Source: CAVSNH01 sp963729275 (lineage in GTDB: Bacteria > Actinomycetota > Acidimicrobiia > Acidimicrobiales > RAAP-2). Taken from it: a DNA stretch of 64,000 nucleotides. Where the stretch lies: contig CAVSNH010000013.1 of the NCBI GenBank assembly GCA_963729275.1, positions 1,054,001-1,118,000 of the forward strand. Direction: 5' to 3'. The number at the start of each line of letters is the position of its first letter. The stretch's first letter is position 1. The notes under the pieces were generated by a model. The model was given only the letters and a program-made list of their open reading frames with translations. It was not told where the DNA came from and made no database searches. A program made the translations under genes and the position numbers. Shown here piece by piece: positions 1-8,325 of the stretch.

Positions 1-237
1 CAGGTGCGGTTCACGCCCTACCCGACGGAGGACGTCGGATGGATCATCGAGCAGGCCGGCTCTGAAGTGGTGCTCTTCTCCACCGACTACCCGCACGTGG
101 AAGGGGGGCGCCGACCCATCGAACGGTTCGAGGCATCGCTCGGGGATGCTGTCGACGACGTCCGCCGGCGCTTCTACTGCGACAACTTCCTCGACCTGCT
201 CGGTCCGACCGCAACCCGCTTCGACCTGGCCGCCTGA
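1..237 (+). CDS. Amidohydrolase family protein, C-terminal end (partial)
   Basis: This is the last 78 or so codons of a gene that begins left of the window; the frame is open to base 1 and stops at TGA 235-237. The short segment FSTDYPHVEGGR is typical of the C-terminal part of amidohydrolase-2 (metal-dependent TIM-barrel) proteins, where the Asp of the STDYPH segment is the usual metal or catalytic Asp. The tail resembles the end of such a barrel (YCDNFLDLLG). The substrate cannot be inferred. The family assignment rests on this one motif region, and the N-terminal HxH metal site is outside the window. Confidence 0.75.
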   Translation, partial: QVRFTPYPTEDVGWIIEQAGSEVVLFSTDYPHVEGGRRPIERFEASLGDAVDDVRRRFYCDNFLDLLGPTATRFDLAA

Positions 238-333
238 GACCGCAGGGCCCCGCCGTAGCGGGCCTCGCCGCCTCGCCACGGACGCGGCCGCCTCCCGCGG
301 GATTGAACAGGGGGCCGACCGGGCACAAAAAAT

Positions 334-381
334 GGCCCGGAGCAATGCGGCGGGACATTGCTCAACGGGCCGTTGACTTTT
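334..381 (+). terminator. Bulged hairpin, probable terminator of the upstream amidohydrolase
   Basis: GGCCCG (334-339) and GAGCAATG (340-347) pair with CATTGCTC (356-363) and CGGGCC (366-371). This gives a 14-bp stem with a 2-nt AA bulge and an 8-nt loop. TTTT follows at 378-381, and an A6 run at 327-332 precedes it, so it could also work on the minus strand. The T-tract is short and begins 6 nt after the stem, so termination is likely but not certain. Confidence 0.5.
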
Positions 382-487
382 GGATACCCAGCCCCTAGGA
401 GGGCAAACCAATTTCCCTTGGATTTTTTTCGGTCTCGTCCCTCCCACCCGAATCAGGCGTGAGATTCGGCAAAATTAAGGCTCGTGG

Positions 488-527
488 TTGCATCTTCGAG
501 ATATCTCGTTATAATGCCGATATATCG
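488..527 (+). promoter_or_regulatory. padR promoter with two flanking palindromic operators
   Basis: A perfect TATAAT (510-515) lies 16 bp downstream of TTGCAT (488-493), a weak -35. Two perfect palindromes sit on either side of the -10: CGAGATATCTCG (497-508) and CGATATATCG (518-527). Their centres are 20 bp apart, about two helical turns, so one regulator could bind both on the same DNA face. A third TATCG half-site is at 533-537. PadR regulators commonly repress their own promoters through AT-rich inverted repeats, so autoregulation is the simplest reading. Confidence 0.65.
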
Positions 528-570
528 TTACCTATCGAGACCTGACAAATTTCGACACTAAGGAGAACAA

Positions 571-1338
571 ATGTCTCATCGTTTGAATGGAGAGCCTGGC
601 GATCGCCCTCGAGGTGGGCGTCAGTCCCGGGGGCCCGCCTGGCGCGGTGACCCTGTGGGGGAGCAGTCCCGTGGCCGCAGCGGCGGACGCGGCGGCGGTC
701 GAGGCCGTGGCCGAGATCGGGACTGGGCCGAGTTCGGCGGCTTCGGCCGGCACCGTGGCCCTGGATCCGGCGGCGGAGCGGGATTCGGGGGCACCGGGTT
801 CCGGCGTGGGGGAAGGGCGGGCCGGGGCGACATCCGGGCCGCCATCATCGCCCTGCTCGCCGAAGAGCCGATGCACGGCTACCAGATCATCACCGAGATC
901 ACCGACCGCAGCAGCGGTGTCTGGCGGCCGAGCCCCGGCTCGGTCTATCCGACTCTGCAGGCTCTGGAGGACCAGGGCCTGGTGAGCGCGGTCACCGCCG
1001 ACGGGCGACGCGTCTTCAAGCTGACCGACACGGGGCGAGCCGAGGCCGACGCTATCGGCGACGGGCCGGCCCCTTGGCAGACGGCCGCCCGGCACGCCGA
1101 CCGCTCCATGCACGACTTGGGCGGTCTTATGCACGAAGTGGGAGCGGCAATTGGCCAAGTCGGCCGCACCGGCAGCTCCGACCAGGTGGACGCGGTCAAA
1201 GAGATTCTGGCCGACACTCGGCGGCGGATCTATCTCCTCCTGGCGGACGGCCCGACCGGATCCGACGGTCCCGGCGCCGTCGGTGACGAGGACGGCGGGA
1301 CGCATGCGACCGAAGAGGTCCGCACAGAGGGTCGTTAG
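571..1338 (+). CDS. PadR family transcriptional regulator with Gly/Arg-rich N-terminus
   Basis: This is a 255-residue predicted DNA-binding repressor. The winged helix covers about residues 87-150 and carries the family hallmarks: LLAEEPMHGYQI, the RPSPGSVYPTL recognition segment, and DGRRVFKLTD of the wing. The first ~85 residues are low-complexity, dominated by Gly and Arg with RGG-like stretches, and are unusual for PadR proteins. The C-terminal ~90 residues probably form the dimerising helices. The ATG at 571 is preceded by AAGGAG at a good distance. The stop overlaps the GTG of the ferredoxin gene by one base, so the two are almost certainly co-transcribed. The inducing signal is unknown. 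Confidence 0.85.
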   Translation: MSHRLNGEPGDRPRGGRQSRGPAWRGDPVGEQSRGRSGGRGGGRGRGRDRDWAEFGGFGRHRGPGSGGGAGFGGTGFRRGGRAGRGDIRAAIIALLAEEPMHGYQIITEITDRSSGVWRPSPGSVYPTLQALEDQGLVSAVTADGRRVFKLTDTGRAEADAIGDGPAPWQTAARHADRSMHDLGGLMHEVGAAIGQVGRTGSSDQVDAVKEILADTRRRIYLLLADGPTGSDGPGAVGDEDGGTHATEEVRTEGR

Positions 1339-1679
1339 TGGCAAGCCCCTCACCCCTCGAGAAGAAGCGACGGGCGGCGGCTGATCCCGACCGGCCCGGT
1401 CTCCGGTGCTCGGCACCAGGTGGCACGTGGTCGCCAGTCGTCGACCTGCGCCGTTGCGAGGGAAAGCGTGACTGCGTCGACGTCTGCCCCAACGACGTCT
1501 TCGAAGTCCGCCGAATCGACGACGAGGACTTCCAGTCCCTCGGGCTCGTCGGCCGGCTCCGGTCTCGGGCTCACGGGAGAGTCGCGGCCTACACCCCCAA
1601 CGCCGACTCGTGCCGGGCGTGCGGGCTCTGCGTTGTCGCTTGCCCCGAGGACGCCATCACCCTCGTCGGCCCTGGCTGA
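1338..1679 (+). CDS. Dicluster ferredoxin (3Fe-4S/4Fe-4S type predicted)
   Basis: This 113-residue electron carrier has two cluster motifs. The second is complete (Cys92, 95, 98, 102, followed by Pro). The first has Cys40, Cys46 and Cys50, but Lys43 sits where the second Cys would be. In dicluster ferredoxins this leaves three Cys for one cluster, which usually means a 3Fe-4S centre; that assignment is inferred. Basic residues and a CEGK-type motif match a widespread actinobacterial ferredoxin group. The GTG start overlaps the padR stop (TAGTG), so translation is probably coupled and the ferredoxin may be the main target of PadR control. Confidence 0.85.
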   Translation: MASPSPLEKKRRAAADPDRPGLRCSAPGGTWSPVVDLRRCEGKRDCVDVCPNDVFEVRRIDDEDFQSLGLVGRLRSRAHGRVAAYTPNADSCRACGLCVVACPEDAITLVGPG

Positions 1680-1686
1680 TTCGCTG

Positions 1687-1707
1687 ACGGCAACGGCAAC
1701 GGCAACG
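1687..1707. repeat. Hexanucleotide repeat (ACGGCA, 3.5 copies)
   Basis: Three and a half perfect tandem copies of ACGGCA lie in the 35-bp gap between the convergent ferredoxin and pyrE genes. It is non-coding. Similar hexamer tracts occur inside purL and purD in this window. Confidence 0.8.
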
Positions 1708-1714
1708 TGCCGGG

Positions 1715-2290
1715 TCAGCCGCCTTCGAACTCGAATCCCAGGTCCGGAGCGCTCAGCAGGGCCCGGAAGGGGATGTCCTCGGCCGCGGCCATCTCCGCCA
1801 CCGTCCCTCCTCGGTCCACCACGGCGACGAGCAGGACCGGGGTTGCACCCGCATCTCGCACGACCCGGGCTGCCTCGAGGAGTGAGGTCCCTCGCGTCAC
1901 TGCGTCTTCGGTAATCACGGCTTTGTCGCCGGGATCGAGCGCACCGGCGATGCGGCCGCCGCCGCCGTGGTCCTTGACCTCCTTGCGCACGCTGAAGGCC
2001 TTCAACATGCGGCCGCGGGTGGCAGCCACGCCGGCGGTGACGAAGGCGACCGGGTCGGCCCCCATGGTCAGCCCACCGATGGCCGTTGCGTCGTCCGGGA
2101 TGAGCGACAGAATGCCCTCGGCCACCAACAACATCGCTTCCGGTCGGCATACGGTCTGCTTGGCGTCGATGAACCAGTTGCTCCGGCGACCGGACTTGAG
2201 GACGAAGTCACCCCGCTTTACGGCGTGCTCGAGCAGGTGCCGCCGCAGCCCATCGAAGTCGGTGGCCGGCAGGTCCACGAGCTCGTTCAT
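1715..2290 (-). CDS. pyrE: Orotate phosphoribosyltransferase
   Basis: It converts orotate and PRPP to OMP in de novo pyrimidine synthesis, in the cytosol. The 191-residue protein has the PRPP-binding motif VITEDAVTRGTS (about 125-136) and the flexible catalytic loop RKEVKDHGGGG (about 102-112). The N-terminal LKSGRRSNWF is typical of PyrE orotate-binding strands. Length is normal for the family. The ATG overlaps the purM stop by 4 bp, making it the third gene of a purF-purM-pyrE unit. The other pyrimidine genes are not in the window. Confidence 0.95.
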   Translation of the reverse strand: MNELVDLPATDFDGLRRHLLEHAVKRGDFVLKSGRRSNWFIDAKQTVCRPEAMLLVAEGILSLIPDDATAIGGLTMGADPVAFVTAGVAATRGRMLKAFSVRKEVKDHGGGGRIAGALDPGDKAVITEDAVTRGTSLLEAARVVRDAGATPVLLVAVVDRGGTVAEMAAAEDIPFRALLSAPDLGFEFEGG

Positions 2291-3420
2291 AGGTCCTGTC
2301 CTCCGTCCTCGGGCCAGAACGTCGGGCCGACAAAGGCGAGCCTGCCCTCCGCCATCGCCTCACTACTGGGGGCTCCGGAACCCACCTCTCCGGATTCGGC
2401 CGACTCGATTCCGCCGACGACCCGGGCGTCGATCCCCACCGAGCGCGCCGCGGCCATGGCCTGGCCCTCGCTGCCCTGGGCGACCACCATCACCATGCCG
2501 AGGCCCAGGTTGAACACCCGGCTCATCTCCAACTCGCTCACGGCGCCCAACCGACGGATCTCCGAGAAGATGCCTGGCAACTCCCATGTGCTCCGGTCGA
2601 GCACGGCGCGGGTGTCGTCGGGAAGGATGCGGGGGATGTTGCCGGGGAACCCACCCCCGGTGATGTGGGCCACGGCGTGGACCTCTGACGCGCCGATCGC
2701 CGCTCGGACGGCCGGCGTGTAGATGACCGACGGACGCAGCAGCTCCTCACCCAAGGTGACGGTGGCACCGGGCCACGCAGGGCCCTCGAGGGGCAGGCCG
2801 GCCCGTTCACACAGCACATGCCGGGCCAGCGTGTAGCCGTTACAACGGAGACCCGGCGACGGGAGCCCGACGAGCACGTCCCCGACCCGAACTCGACCGG
2901 CACCCAGCACGTTGTCGCGCTCGACCACGCCCACGGCGAAGCCGGCGAGGTCGAACTCCCCCGGCTCCATGACGCCGGTGTGCTCGGCGGTCTCACCACC
3001 CAACAGGGCGGCGCCGGCCAGCCTGCACCCGTCGGCGACTCCGGTGACGAGGTCAACGACCTGGGCCGCGTCGAGATCGCCGACCGAGATGTAGTCGAGC
3101 ATGAAGAGGGGCTCCGCTCCCTCGCACACCATGTCGTCGACACACATGGCCACGAGGTCGCGGCCCACCGTGTCGAAGCGGCCAAGCTGGTGGGCGACCA
3201 CGCTTTTCGTGCCAATGCCGTCGGTGGAGGCCACGAGCACCGGCCGGCGGTACCGATCGGCGGCCAGCTCGAAGAGCCCGGCGAAGCCGCCGATACCGGC
3301 GAGGACCTCGGGGCGATGGGTGGACCGGGCCAGTGGCCCGATCAGCGCCATCGCTTTGTCGGCCGCGTCGAGGTCGACCCCGGCTGACTCGTAGGTCGCC
3401 GGGGAGCCGGGATGGCTCAC
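2287..3420 (-). CDS. purM: Phosphoribosylformylglycinamidine cyclo-ligase (AIR synthetase)
   Basis: It performs the ATP-dependent ring closure of FGAM to AIR, step 5 of purine synthesis. The protein has 377 residues, close to the usual ~350. It starts with the PurM pattern TYESAGVDLDAADKAM and has the phosphate-binding STDGIGTKS, the GGETAEHTGVM segment and ITGGGFPGNIPR in the C-terminal half. All are conserved in the PurM/PurL ATPase superfamily. The start overlaps the purF stop by 4 bp and the stop overlaps the pyrE start by 4 bp. Confidence 0.95.
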   Translation of the reverse strand: MSHPGSPATYESAGVDLDAADKAMALIGPLARSTHRPEVLAGIGGFAGLFELAADRYRRPVLVASTDGIGTKSVVAHQLGRFDTVGRDLVAMCVDDMVCEGAEPLFMLDYISVGDLDAAQVVDLVTGVADGCRLAGAALLGGETAEHTGVMEPGEFDLAGFAVGVVERDNVLGAGRVRVGDVLVGLPSPGLRCNGYTLARHVLCERAGLPLEGPAWPGATVTLGEELLRPSVIYTPAVRAAIGASEVHAVAHITGGGFPGNIPRILPDDTRAVLDRSTWELPGIFSEIRRLGAVSELEMSRVFNLGLGMVMVVAQGSEGQAMAAARSVGIDARVVGGIESAESGEVGSGAPSSEAMAEGRLAFVGPTFWPEDGGQDL

Positions 3421-4886
3421 GCCCGGGTCCTGCTGGGTGTGGCCTTCAGCTCGAGCCGACGACGGACCTCGTCGGAGTTGGGGACACGGACCGGGTAGTT
3501 GCCGGTCATGCAGGCGTCACAGAACCCGGCTCCGGGGGCGTTCACGGCTTCGAAGAGGTGCTCGATGGTGAGGTAGTCGAGCGAGTCGACGTTCAGGTAC
3601 TCGGCCATTTCGGCACGAGACATCGTGGCCGCCAGCAGCTCGCTGCGATCGGGTGTGTCGATGCCGAAGAAGCACGGCCACTTGAACGGTGGGGAGGAGA
3701 TCCGCAAGTGGACTTCGCGTGCTCCCGCCTCCCGCAGCATGGTGACCATGGCCCGCGGGGTGGTGCCCCGCACGATCGAGTCGTCCACGACGACCAGCCG
3801 CTTGCCGGCGATGTTTTCGCGCAGTGGGTTGAGCTTGCGGCGCACATTGATCGACCGCTCGGCTTGGGTGGGAGCGATGAACGTGCGCCCGATGTAGCGG
3901 TTCTTGACCAGGCCCTGGCCGTAGGTGATGCCAGACTCGAAGGCATAGCCCTCAGCCGCCGGCACGCCCGAATCGGGGACCCCCATCACCATGTCGGCCG
4001 ACACCGGTGACTGAGTAGCGAGCAGGCGTCCCATGCGCCGACGGGCGCCGTGGACCTCGTTGCCGTAGAGGGTGGTGTCGGGACGGGCGAAGTAGACGAA
4101 CTCGAAGATGCAGAGCTTGGGGTCGATGCGTTCCTCGGCGAAGGGCCGCCGCGAGGCCACACCGCTGGCGTCGATGACCACCATCTCGCCCGGCTCGAGC
4201 TCGCGGATGAAGGTGGCCCCGATGACATCGAGCGCCGGCGACTCCGAGGCCAGGACCCACCCGGCCGGCCATTCGGTGGTGCTTTCCAAGCGGCCCAGGC
4301 ACATCGGCCGGAACCCGTTCGGGTCGCGCACGCCGATCACCCGGTCGGCGTCGAGGAGGACGAGCGAGAAGGCGCCTTCGAGAGTGGGCAGCACGGCGGT
4401 CAGCGCTCGTTCCAGGTCGTCGGGTTGGGCCACCGCCTGCGGGCCTTCGGGAGGGTAGGCCTGGGCCAGGAGCTCAGCGATGAGGTCGCTGTCGGACGAC
4501 GCCATCCCCGGCAACATGCCGGCGGTTATGCCGAGGTCGGTGGTGTTGGTCAGGTTGCCGTTGTGGGCGAGGCCGAACCCGGCCCGACCGACTCCTCGGA
4601 AGACCGGTTGGGCGTGCTGCCAATCGCTCGACCCGGCCGTCGAGTACCGGGTGTGGCCGATGGCCAGGTGGCCGCGGAGCCCGGACAGGCGGCGCTCGTC
4701 GAAGACGGCCGTGACGAGACCCATGTCCTTCATCACGGTGATGGCCTCGCCGTCGCTCACCGCCATCCCGGCCGACTCCTGGCCACGGTGCTGGAGGGCG
4801 TAGATCCCGTCGAAGGTGAGATGGGCAACGGGCCGACCCGGGGCGTAGACCCCGAAGACTCCGCATGCTTCCCTGGCTTCCATCAT
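3417..4886 (-). CDS. purF: Amidophosphoribosyltransferase
   Basis: It transfers the glutamine amide to PRPP, giving phosphoribosylamine, the committed step of purine synthesis. The start is the first of two adjacent ATG codons (4886-4884). It leaves a short propeptide (MMEAREA) before Cys8, the expected N-terminal glutaminase nucleophile after processing. An open frame continues upstream to 5291 but has no conserved sequence. The PRPP loop VVVDDSIVRGTT is present. Cys residues in LCIFEF, PCFFGI and FCDACM match the 4Fe-4S cluster ligands of Bacillus-type PurF. Length is 489 residues. It is the first gene of purF-purM-pyrE and is divergent from the PHP gene. Confidence 0.95.
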   Translation of the reverse strand: MMEAREACGVFGVYAPGRPVAHLTFDGIYALQHRGQESAGMAVSDGEAITVMKDMGLVTAVFDERRLSGLRGHLAIGHTRYSTAGSSDWQHAQPVFRGVGRAGFGLAHNGNLTNTTDLGITAGMLPGMASSDSDLIAELLAQAYPPEGPQAVAQPDDLERALTAVLPTLEGAFSLVLLDADRVIGVRDPNGFRPMCLGRLESTTEWPAGWVLASESPALDVIGATFIRELEPGEMVVIDASGVASRRPFAEERIDPKLCIFEFVYFARPDTTLYGNEVHGARRRMGRLLATQSPVSADMVMGVPDSGVPAAEGYAFESGITYGQGLVKNRYIGRTFIAPTQAERSINVRRKLNPLRENIAGKRLVVVDDSIVRGTTPRAMVTMLREAGAREVHLRISSPPFKWPCFFGIDTPDRSELLAATMSRAEMAEYLNVDSLDYLTIEHLFEAVNAPGAGFCDACMTGNYPVRVPNSDEVRRRLELKATPSRTRA

Positions 4887-5043
4887 GGGTGTGTCGCCGC
4901 TCGCCTCGGAATGGTGGCTTCCACTGGATGGTCGGGGACTCGCATTGCTCCCGAAACCCACTCTAACGGGGCGGACGGAGGCCGGCCTCCTGGCTCGGTT
5001 CCCGGCACTGCCGGCCAGGCTGGCCCGGCCGCGCTCTCGGCCC

Positions 5044-5931
5044 ATGAGGTGCGGTGACAACGTCGCAGTAGCGTCGCCGGCGGTGATCGATCTGCACACC
5101 CACTCCCTCGTGTCGGACGGGACGGACCCTCCCGCTCGTATCGTCGAGCTGGCGTCCGAGGTCGGCTGCTCGGCCGTGGCCCTGACCGACCACGACTCGC
5201 TCGAGGGCCTGCCTGCCGCGGCAAGGCGGGCTGACGAACTCGGTCTTACGCTCGTGCCCGGTTGCGAGGTGTCCTGCGTGCCCCTCGGCACCGGCGGCCT
5301 CCACGTCCTCGTCTATCTCGTCCACGACCGAGACACTCCCCTCGGGGAGGAGCTCGACCGGCTGCGCGCCGACCGGCGCACACGCAACGCTCGTCTGGCC
5401 GAGCGCCTGATCGACCTCGGCGTTCCCATCTCCTACGAGGACGTGGTGGCCGAGGCGGGCAGCGAGGCCGGCGTCGGCCGTCCCCACTTCGCCGCGGCCA
5501 TGGTCAAGGCCGGTGCCGTCGGCTCGATGGACGAAGCCTTCGACCGCTACCTGGCCAACGGACGGCTCGCCTATGTGAGCAAGGCCCGGGTCACGGCCTC
5601 CGATGTCATCGACCTGGCCCGCCGCTCCGGTGGTGTGGCCGTCATCGCCCACCCGCTCAGCTGCGGGCTCGAGTGGGACGAGCTGTCGGCGACCATCGGC
5701 CGGCTGGCCGCTGAGGGCCTCGGCGGGATCGAGTGCACCTACGGTCGCTATTCGCCCGACGAGCGCGCCCGCCTCGCCAACCTCGCCCAGCGCTTCGGCC
5801 TGGTCGCCACCGGCGGCTCCGACTACCACGGCACCCACAAGCCCGACCTGGCCGTCGGCACCGGAACCGGCGACCTGCGGGTGCCGGACCGAGTGCTCGA
5901 CCAACTGGTCGAGCGGGCGGCCGCGGCCTGA
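5044..5931 (+). CDS. PHP domain-containing phosphoesterase
   Basis: This 295-residue protein is of the PHP (polymerase and histidinol phosphatase) superfamily, resembling the YciV/RNase AM group of 3'-phosphoadenosine phosphatases and 5'-3' nucleases. The metal-binding motifs are visible: DLHTHS at the N-terminus, ALTDHDSLEG, the Glu of VPGCEVSC, AHPLS, and GGSDYHG near the C-terminus. The ATG at 5044 was chosen because homology starts just after it; a GTG at 5083 is also possible. The exact substrate is not established. It lies between purF (divergent) and purL (convergent), and its stop codon sits in one copy of a 32-bp tandem duplication. Confidence 0.85.
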   Translation: MRCGDNVAVASPAVIDLHTHSLVSDGTDPPARIVELASEVGCSAVALTDHDSLEGLPAAARRADELGLTLVPGCEVSCVPLGTGGLHVLVYLVHDRDTPLGEELDRLRADRRTRNARLAERLIDLGVPISYEDVVAEAGSEAGVGRPHFAAAMVKAGAVGSMDEAFDRYLANGRLAYVSKARVTASDVIDLARRSGGVAVIAHPLSCGLEWDELSATIGRLAAEGLGGIECTYGRYSPDERARLANLAQRFGLVATGGSDYHGTHKPDLAVGTGTGDLRVPDRVLDQLVERAAAA

Positions 5932-5979
5932 CTTGGGGCTCGGTGTCGGCGGCCGCGGCCTGACTCAGGGCTCGGTGTC
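5916..5979. repeat. 32-bp tandem duplication over two opposing stop codons
   Basis: Bases 5916-5947 are repeated at 5948-5979 with two mismatches. Copy 1 carries the TGA of the PHP gene (5929-5931). In copy 2 the two changed bases create TCA (5965-5967), which is the stop codon of purL on the other strand. Confidence 0.85.
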
Positions 5980-8325
5980 GTCAGCCACGGCCGGGGCCAG
6001 CTCGTCGAGAACAGCGGGCAGTCGGCTCCGCCCGGCGTCGACCACGTCCCTGACCGAGAGGTCGACCAGTCCCTCGACTACGAGGCGGTCACCACCGGCC
6101 TCGCCCAGCACCCGGAAGCCAACGTCGGCCTCGGCCGCCCTCGAGACGAGCTCGTTGTGACGCGTCGTGCACACCACCACCCGGGATGGCGCCTCGGTGA
6201 ACAGCTCGTGGTGGTCGGCCACACCGGCTACCCGGCAACCGATGCCAGAGCTCACCACCATCTCGGCCAAGGTGATGGCGAGGCCCCCACCGGAGACGTC
6301 GTGGATGCCGTCGATGAGCTCCTCACCACCGGCCAGCGTCTCGGCCACGAGACCCTGGACGAACTCCACCAACCGCGCATGGCCGACCAGGTCGAGCGCC
6401 GGCAACCGGCCGTTGCGGTGGCCCCGGCACTCGACGGCCCAGCGCGATCCGGCGAGTGAGGGCCGGCTCGACCGCCCGGTGGCGGTGGCGGTCGCTGACG
6501 CCGTCGAAGCGACGGCGCTGGCGTCCAGCAGTACCAGGGTGCCGCCGGCGACGAGGCCAACGCCGGGGGGCGGGGCGACAAGCCGGTCGATGAGCCCGAG
6601 GGCGCCGATGACCGGCGTGGGGTCGATGTCCCGTCCCGCGCTCTCGTTGTAGAGGCTTACATTGCCGCCGACGACGGGCAGGTCGAAGGCACTGCAGGCC
6701 CCGGCCATGCCGTCGATGGCCTCCGACAGCTGCCACATGACCTCGGGGTGCTCGGGATTGCCGAAGTTGAGGCAGTTGACGACGGCCACCGCCCGGCCTC
6801 CGGTGCAGGCCAGGTTGAGGGTCGACTCGGCCACCGTGGCGGCCGTGCCCGCTCGCGGGTCGATCGAACAAGCCGCCGGTTTTGAATCGGTGGTGAGTGC
6901 GAGGCCGCGCTCAGAAGTGGGGAGGCCGGGCGCGGCCAGACGGAGAACGGCAGCGTCGCCCCCCGGTGGCTCAACCGTGTTGAGGAACAGCTGGTGGTCG
7001 TACTGGCGATAGATCCAGGCGGGATCACTGAGCAACCCGAGCAGATCGGCCCCGCAGTCCGAGGGCGGCGCCAGACTGCCGGGGTCGTCGGCGGCGCGCG
7101 CCTCGTGGTCACCGGGGGGTTTGATCGGGCGGTGATAGAGGGGGGCGTCCTCGCTCAGGGCGGCGGCCGGCACGTCGGCCAGAACGGCACCGTCGAACCC
7201 GTCGAGCACCCGCAACCGGCCGGGCTCGCCACTTGCGGGCTCGGTGACCCGGCCGACCACCGCCGAGCGCACCTCCCACCGGCGGCACACCTCCTCCAGC
7301 TGGACCAGATTCTCCGGGGCGACGATGGCCAGCATCCGCTCCTGGCTCTCCGAGGTCATGACTTCGGCCGGCTCCATCCCCGGCTCCCGGCGGGGCACGG
7401 CCATCACATCGACGTCCATGCCCGTCCCACCCCGGGCGGCGGTCTCGCTGGTGGCGCAAGCCAGCCCGGCCCCGCCCAAGTCCTGAATGCCCACCACCAA
7501 CCCGGCGTCGAGCAGCTCCAGGCACGCCTCGATGAGTCGCTTCTCCTCGAAGGGGTCCCCAACCTGGACGCTCGGTCGCTTGGCGGCCTCGGCGGCGCCG
7601 TCCGCTTCCTGACCGTCGCCGAAGCCGGCCGAGGCAAGCACGCTCACGCCACCGATCCCGTCGCGCCCGGTGGTCGATCCGAGCAGGACGGCCAGGTTGC
7701 CGACACCCGTTGCCCGAGCGAGCACCAGCCGCTCCTTGGGCAGGACGCCGAGACAGAGCACGTTCACAAGCGGATTGTGGGCATAGCACCGGTCGAAGGT
7801 GAGCTCGCCGCCCACCGTGGGCACGCCCACCGAGTTCCCGTAGCCGGAGATGCCGCTCACCACTCCTTCGATGAGCCACCGCTGGCGCGGCTCACGAACG
7901 TCGCCGAAGAAGAGCGGGTCCATGACGGCGATGGGTCGAGCCCCCATGGTGAAGATGTCTCGCAGGATGCCCCCTACGCCGGTGGCTGCCCCCTGGTATG
8001 GCTCGATGGCCGAGGGATGGTTGTGGCTCTCGATCCGCAGGGCTACGGCAATGCCGTCGCCGGCGTCGATGACGCCGGCATTTTCCCCGGGACCTACGAG
8101 CACGTGAGGCGCCTCGGTGGGAAGGCGTCGGAGATGAAGGCGGGACGACTTGTAGGAGCAGTGCTCGCTCCACATGACCCCGAAGAGGGCGAGCTCGAGC
8201 GGGTTGGGAGGTCGGCCCAGGACCGCTTCCACCTCGTCACGCTCGCCGTCGGTCAGGCCGAGGGCACGATGGAGGTCGTCGTCGAGCACGGTCGTCGCCA
8301 CATCGGCCGATTTGCTTGCCTCCAT
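5965..8325 (-). CDS. purL: Phosphoribosylformylglycinamidine synthase, large subunit (PurL)
   Basis: This is the synthetase subunit of the PurL-PurS-PurQ complex, making FGAM from FGAR, ATP and glutamine-derived ammonia. The ATG at 8325 gives 786 residues, in line with the small-type PurL. Conserved segments include MWSEHCSYKSS near the N-terminus, ESHNHPSAIEPYQGAATGVGG, SESQERML and the C-terminal HDVSGGGLAITLAEM. An Ala/Thr/Ser-rich insertion (VASTASATATATG, encoded near 6479-6525) interrupts the region before the conserved SRWA strand and looks like a hexanucleotide expansion. Homologues have little or nothing there. The gene is monocistronic, separated from purSQ by a plus-strand gene. 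Confidence 0.95.
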   Translation of the reverse strand: MEASKSADVATTVLDDDLHRALGLTDGERDEVEAVLGRPPNPLELALFGVMWSEHCSYKSSRLHLRRLPTEAPHVLVGPGENAGVIDAGDGIAVALRIESHNHPSAIEPYQGAATGVGGILRDIFTMGARPIAVMDPLFFGDVREPRQRWLIEGVVSGISGYGNSVGVPTVGGELTFDRCYAHNPLVNVLCLGVLPKERLVLARATGVGNLAVLLGSTTGRDGIGGVSVLASAGFGDGQEADGAAEAAKRPSVQVGDPFEEKRLIEACLELLDAGLVVGIQDLGGAGLACATSETAARGGTGMDVDVMAVPRREPGMEPAEVMTSESQERMLAIVAPENLVQLEEVCRRWEVRSAVVGRVTEPASGEPGRLRVLDGFDGAVLADVPAAALSEDAPLYHRPIKPPGDHEARAADDPGSLAPPSDCGADLLGLLSDPAWIYRQYDHQLFLNTVEPPGGDAAVLRLAAPGLPTSERGLALTTDSKPAACSIDPRAGTAATVAESTLNLACTGGRAVAVVNCLNFGNPEHPEVMWQLSEAIDGMAGACSAFDLPVVGGNVSLYNESAGRDIDPTPVIGALGLIDRLVAPPPGVGLVAGGTLVLLDASAVASTASATATATGRSSRPSLAGSRWAVECRGHRNGRLPALDLVGHARLVEFVQGLVAETLAGGEELIDGIHDVSGGGLAITLAEMVVSSGIGCRVAGVADHHELFTEAPSRVVVCTTRHNELVSRAAEADVGFRVLGEAGGDRLVVEGLVDLSVRDVVDAGRSRLPAVLDELAPAVADDTEP

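Larger units (their letters stand above)
238..570. other. Intergenic region upstream of padR
   Basis: No gene is seen. From left to right the region holds a strong bulged hairpin (334-371), a short weak CCAA/TTGG hairpin followed by T7 (about 406-429), a perfect 7-bp hairpin CCGAATC/GATTCGG (448-454 and 463-469), and the padR promoter with two palindromes (488-527). The stretch from about 400 to 545 is clearly richer in A+T than the surrounding coding sequence, as expected for a regulatory region. Confidence 0.7.

Noticed and set aside
401..409. GGGCAAACC, resembling the start of a GEMM c-di-GMP riboswitch
   Set aside because: The second conserved block (GACGCAAAGCC) and the rest of the fold are not present.
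4887..5291. N-terminal extension of purF to 5291
   Set aside because: PurF needs a Cys close to the start; the ATG at 4886 gives that, and the extension is low-complexity.
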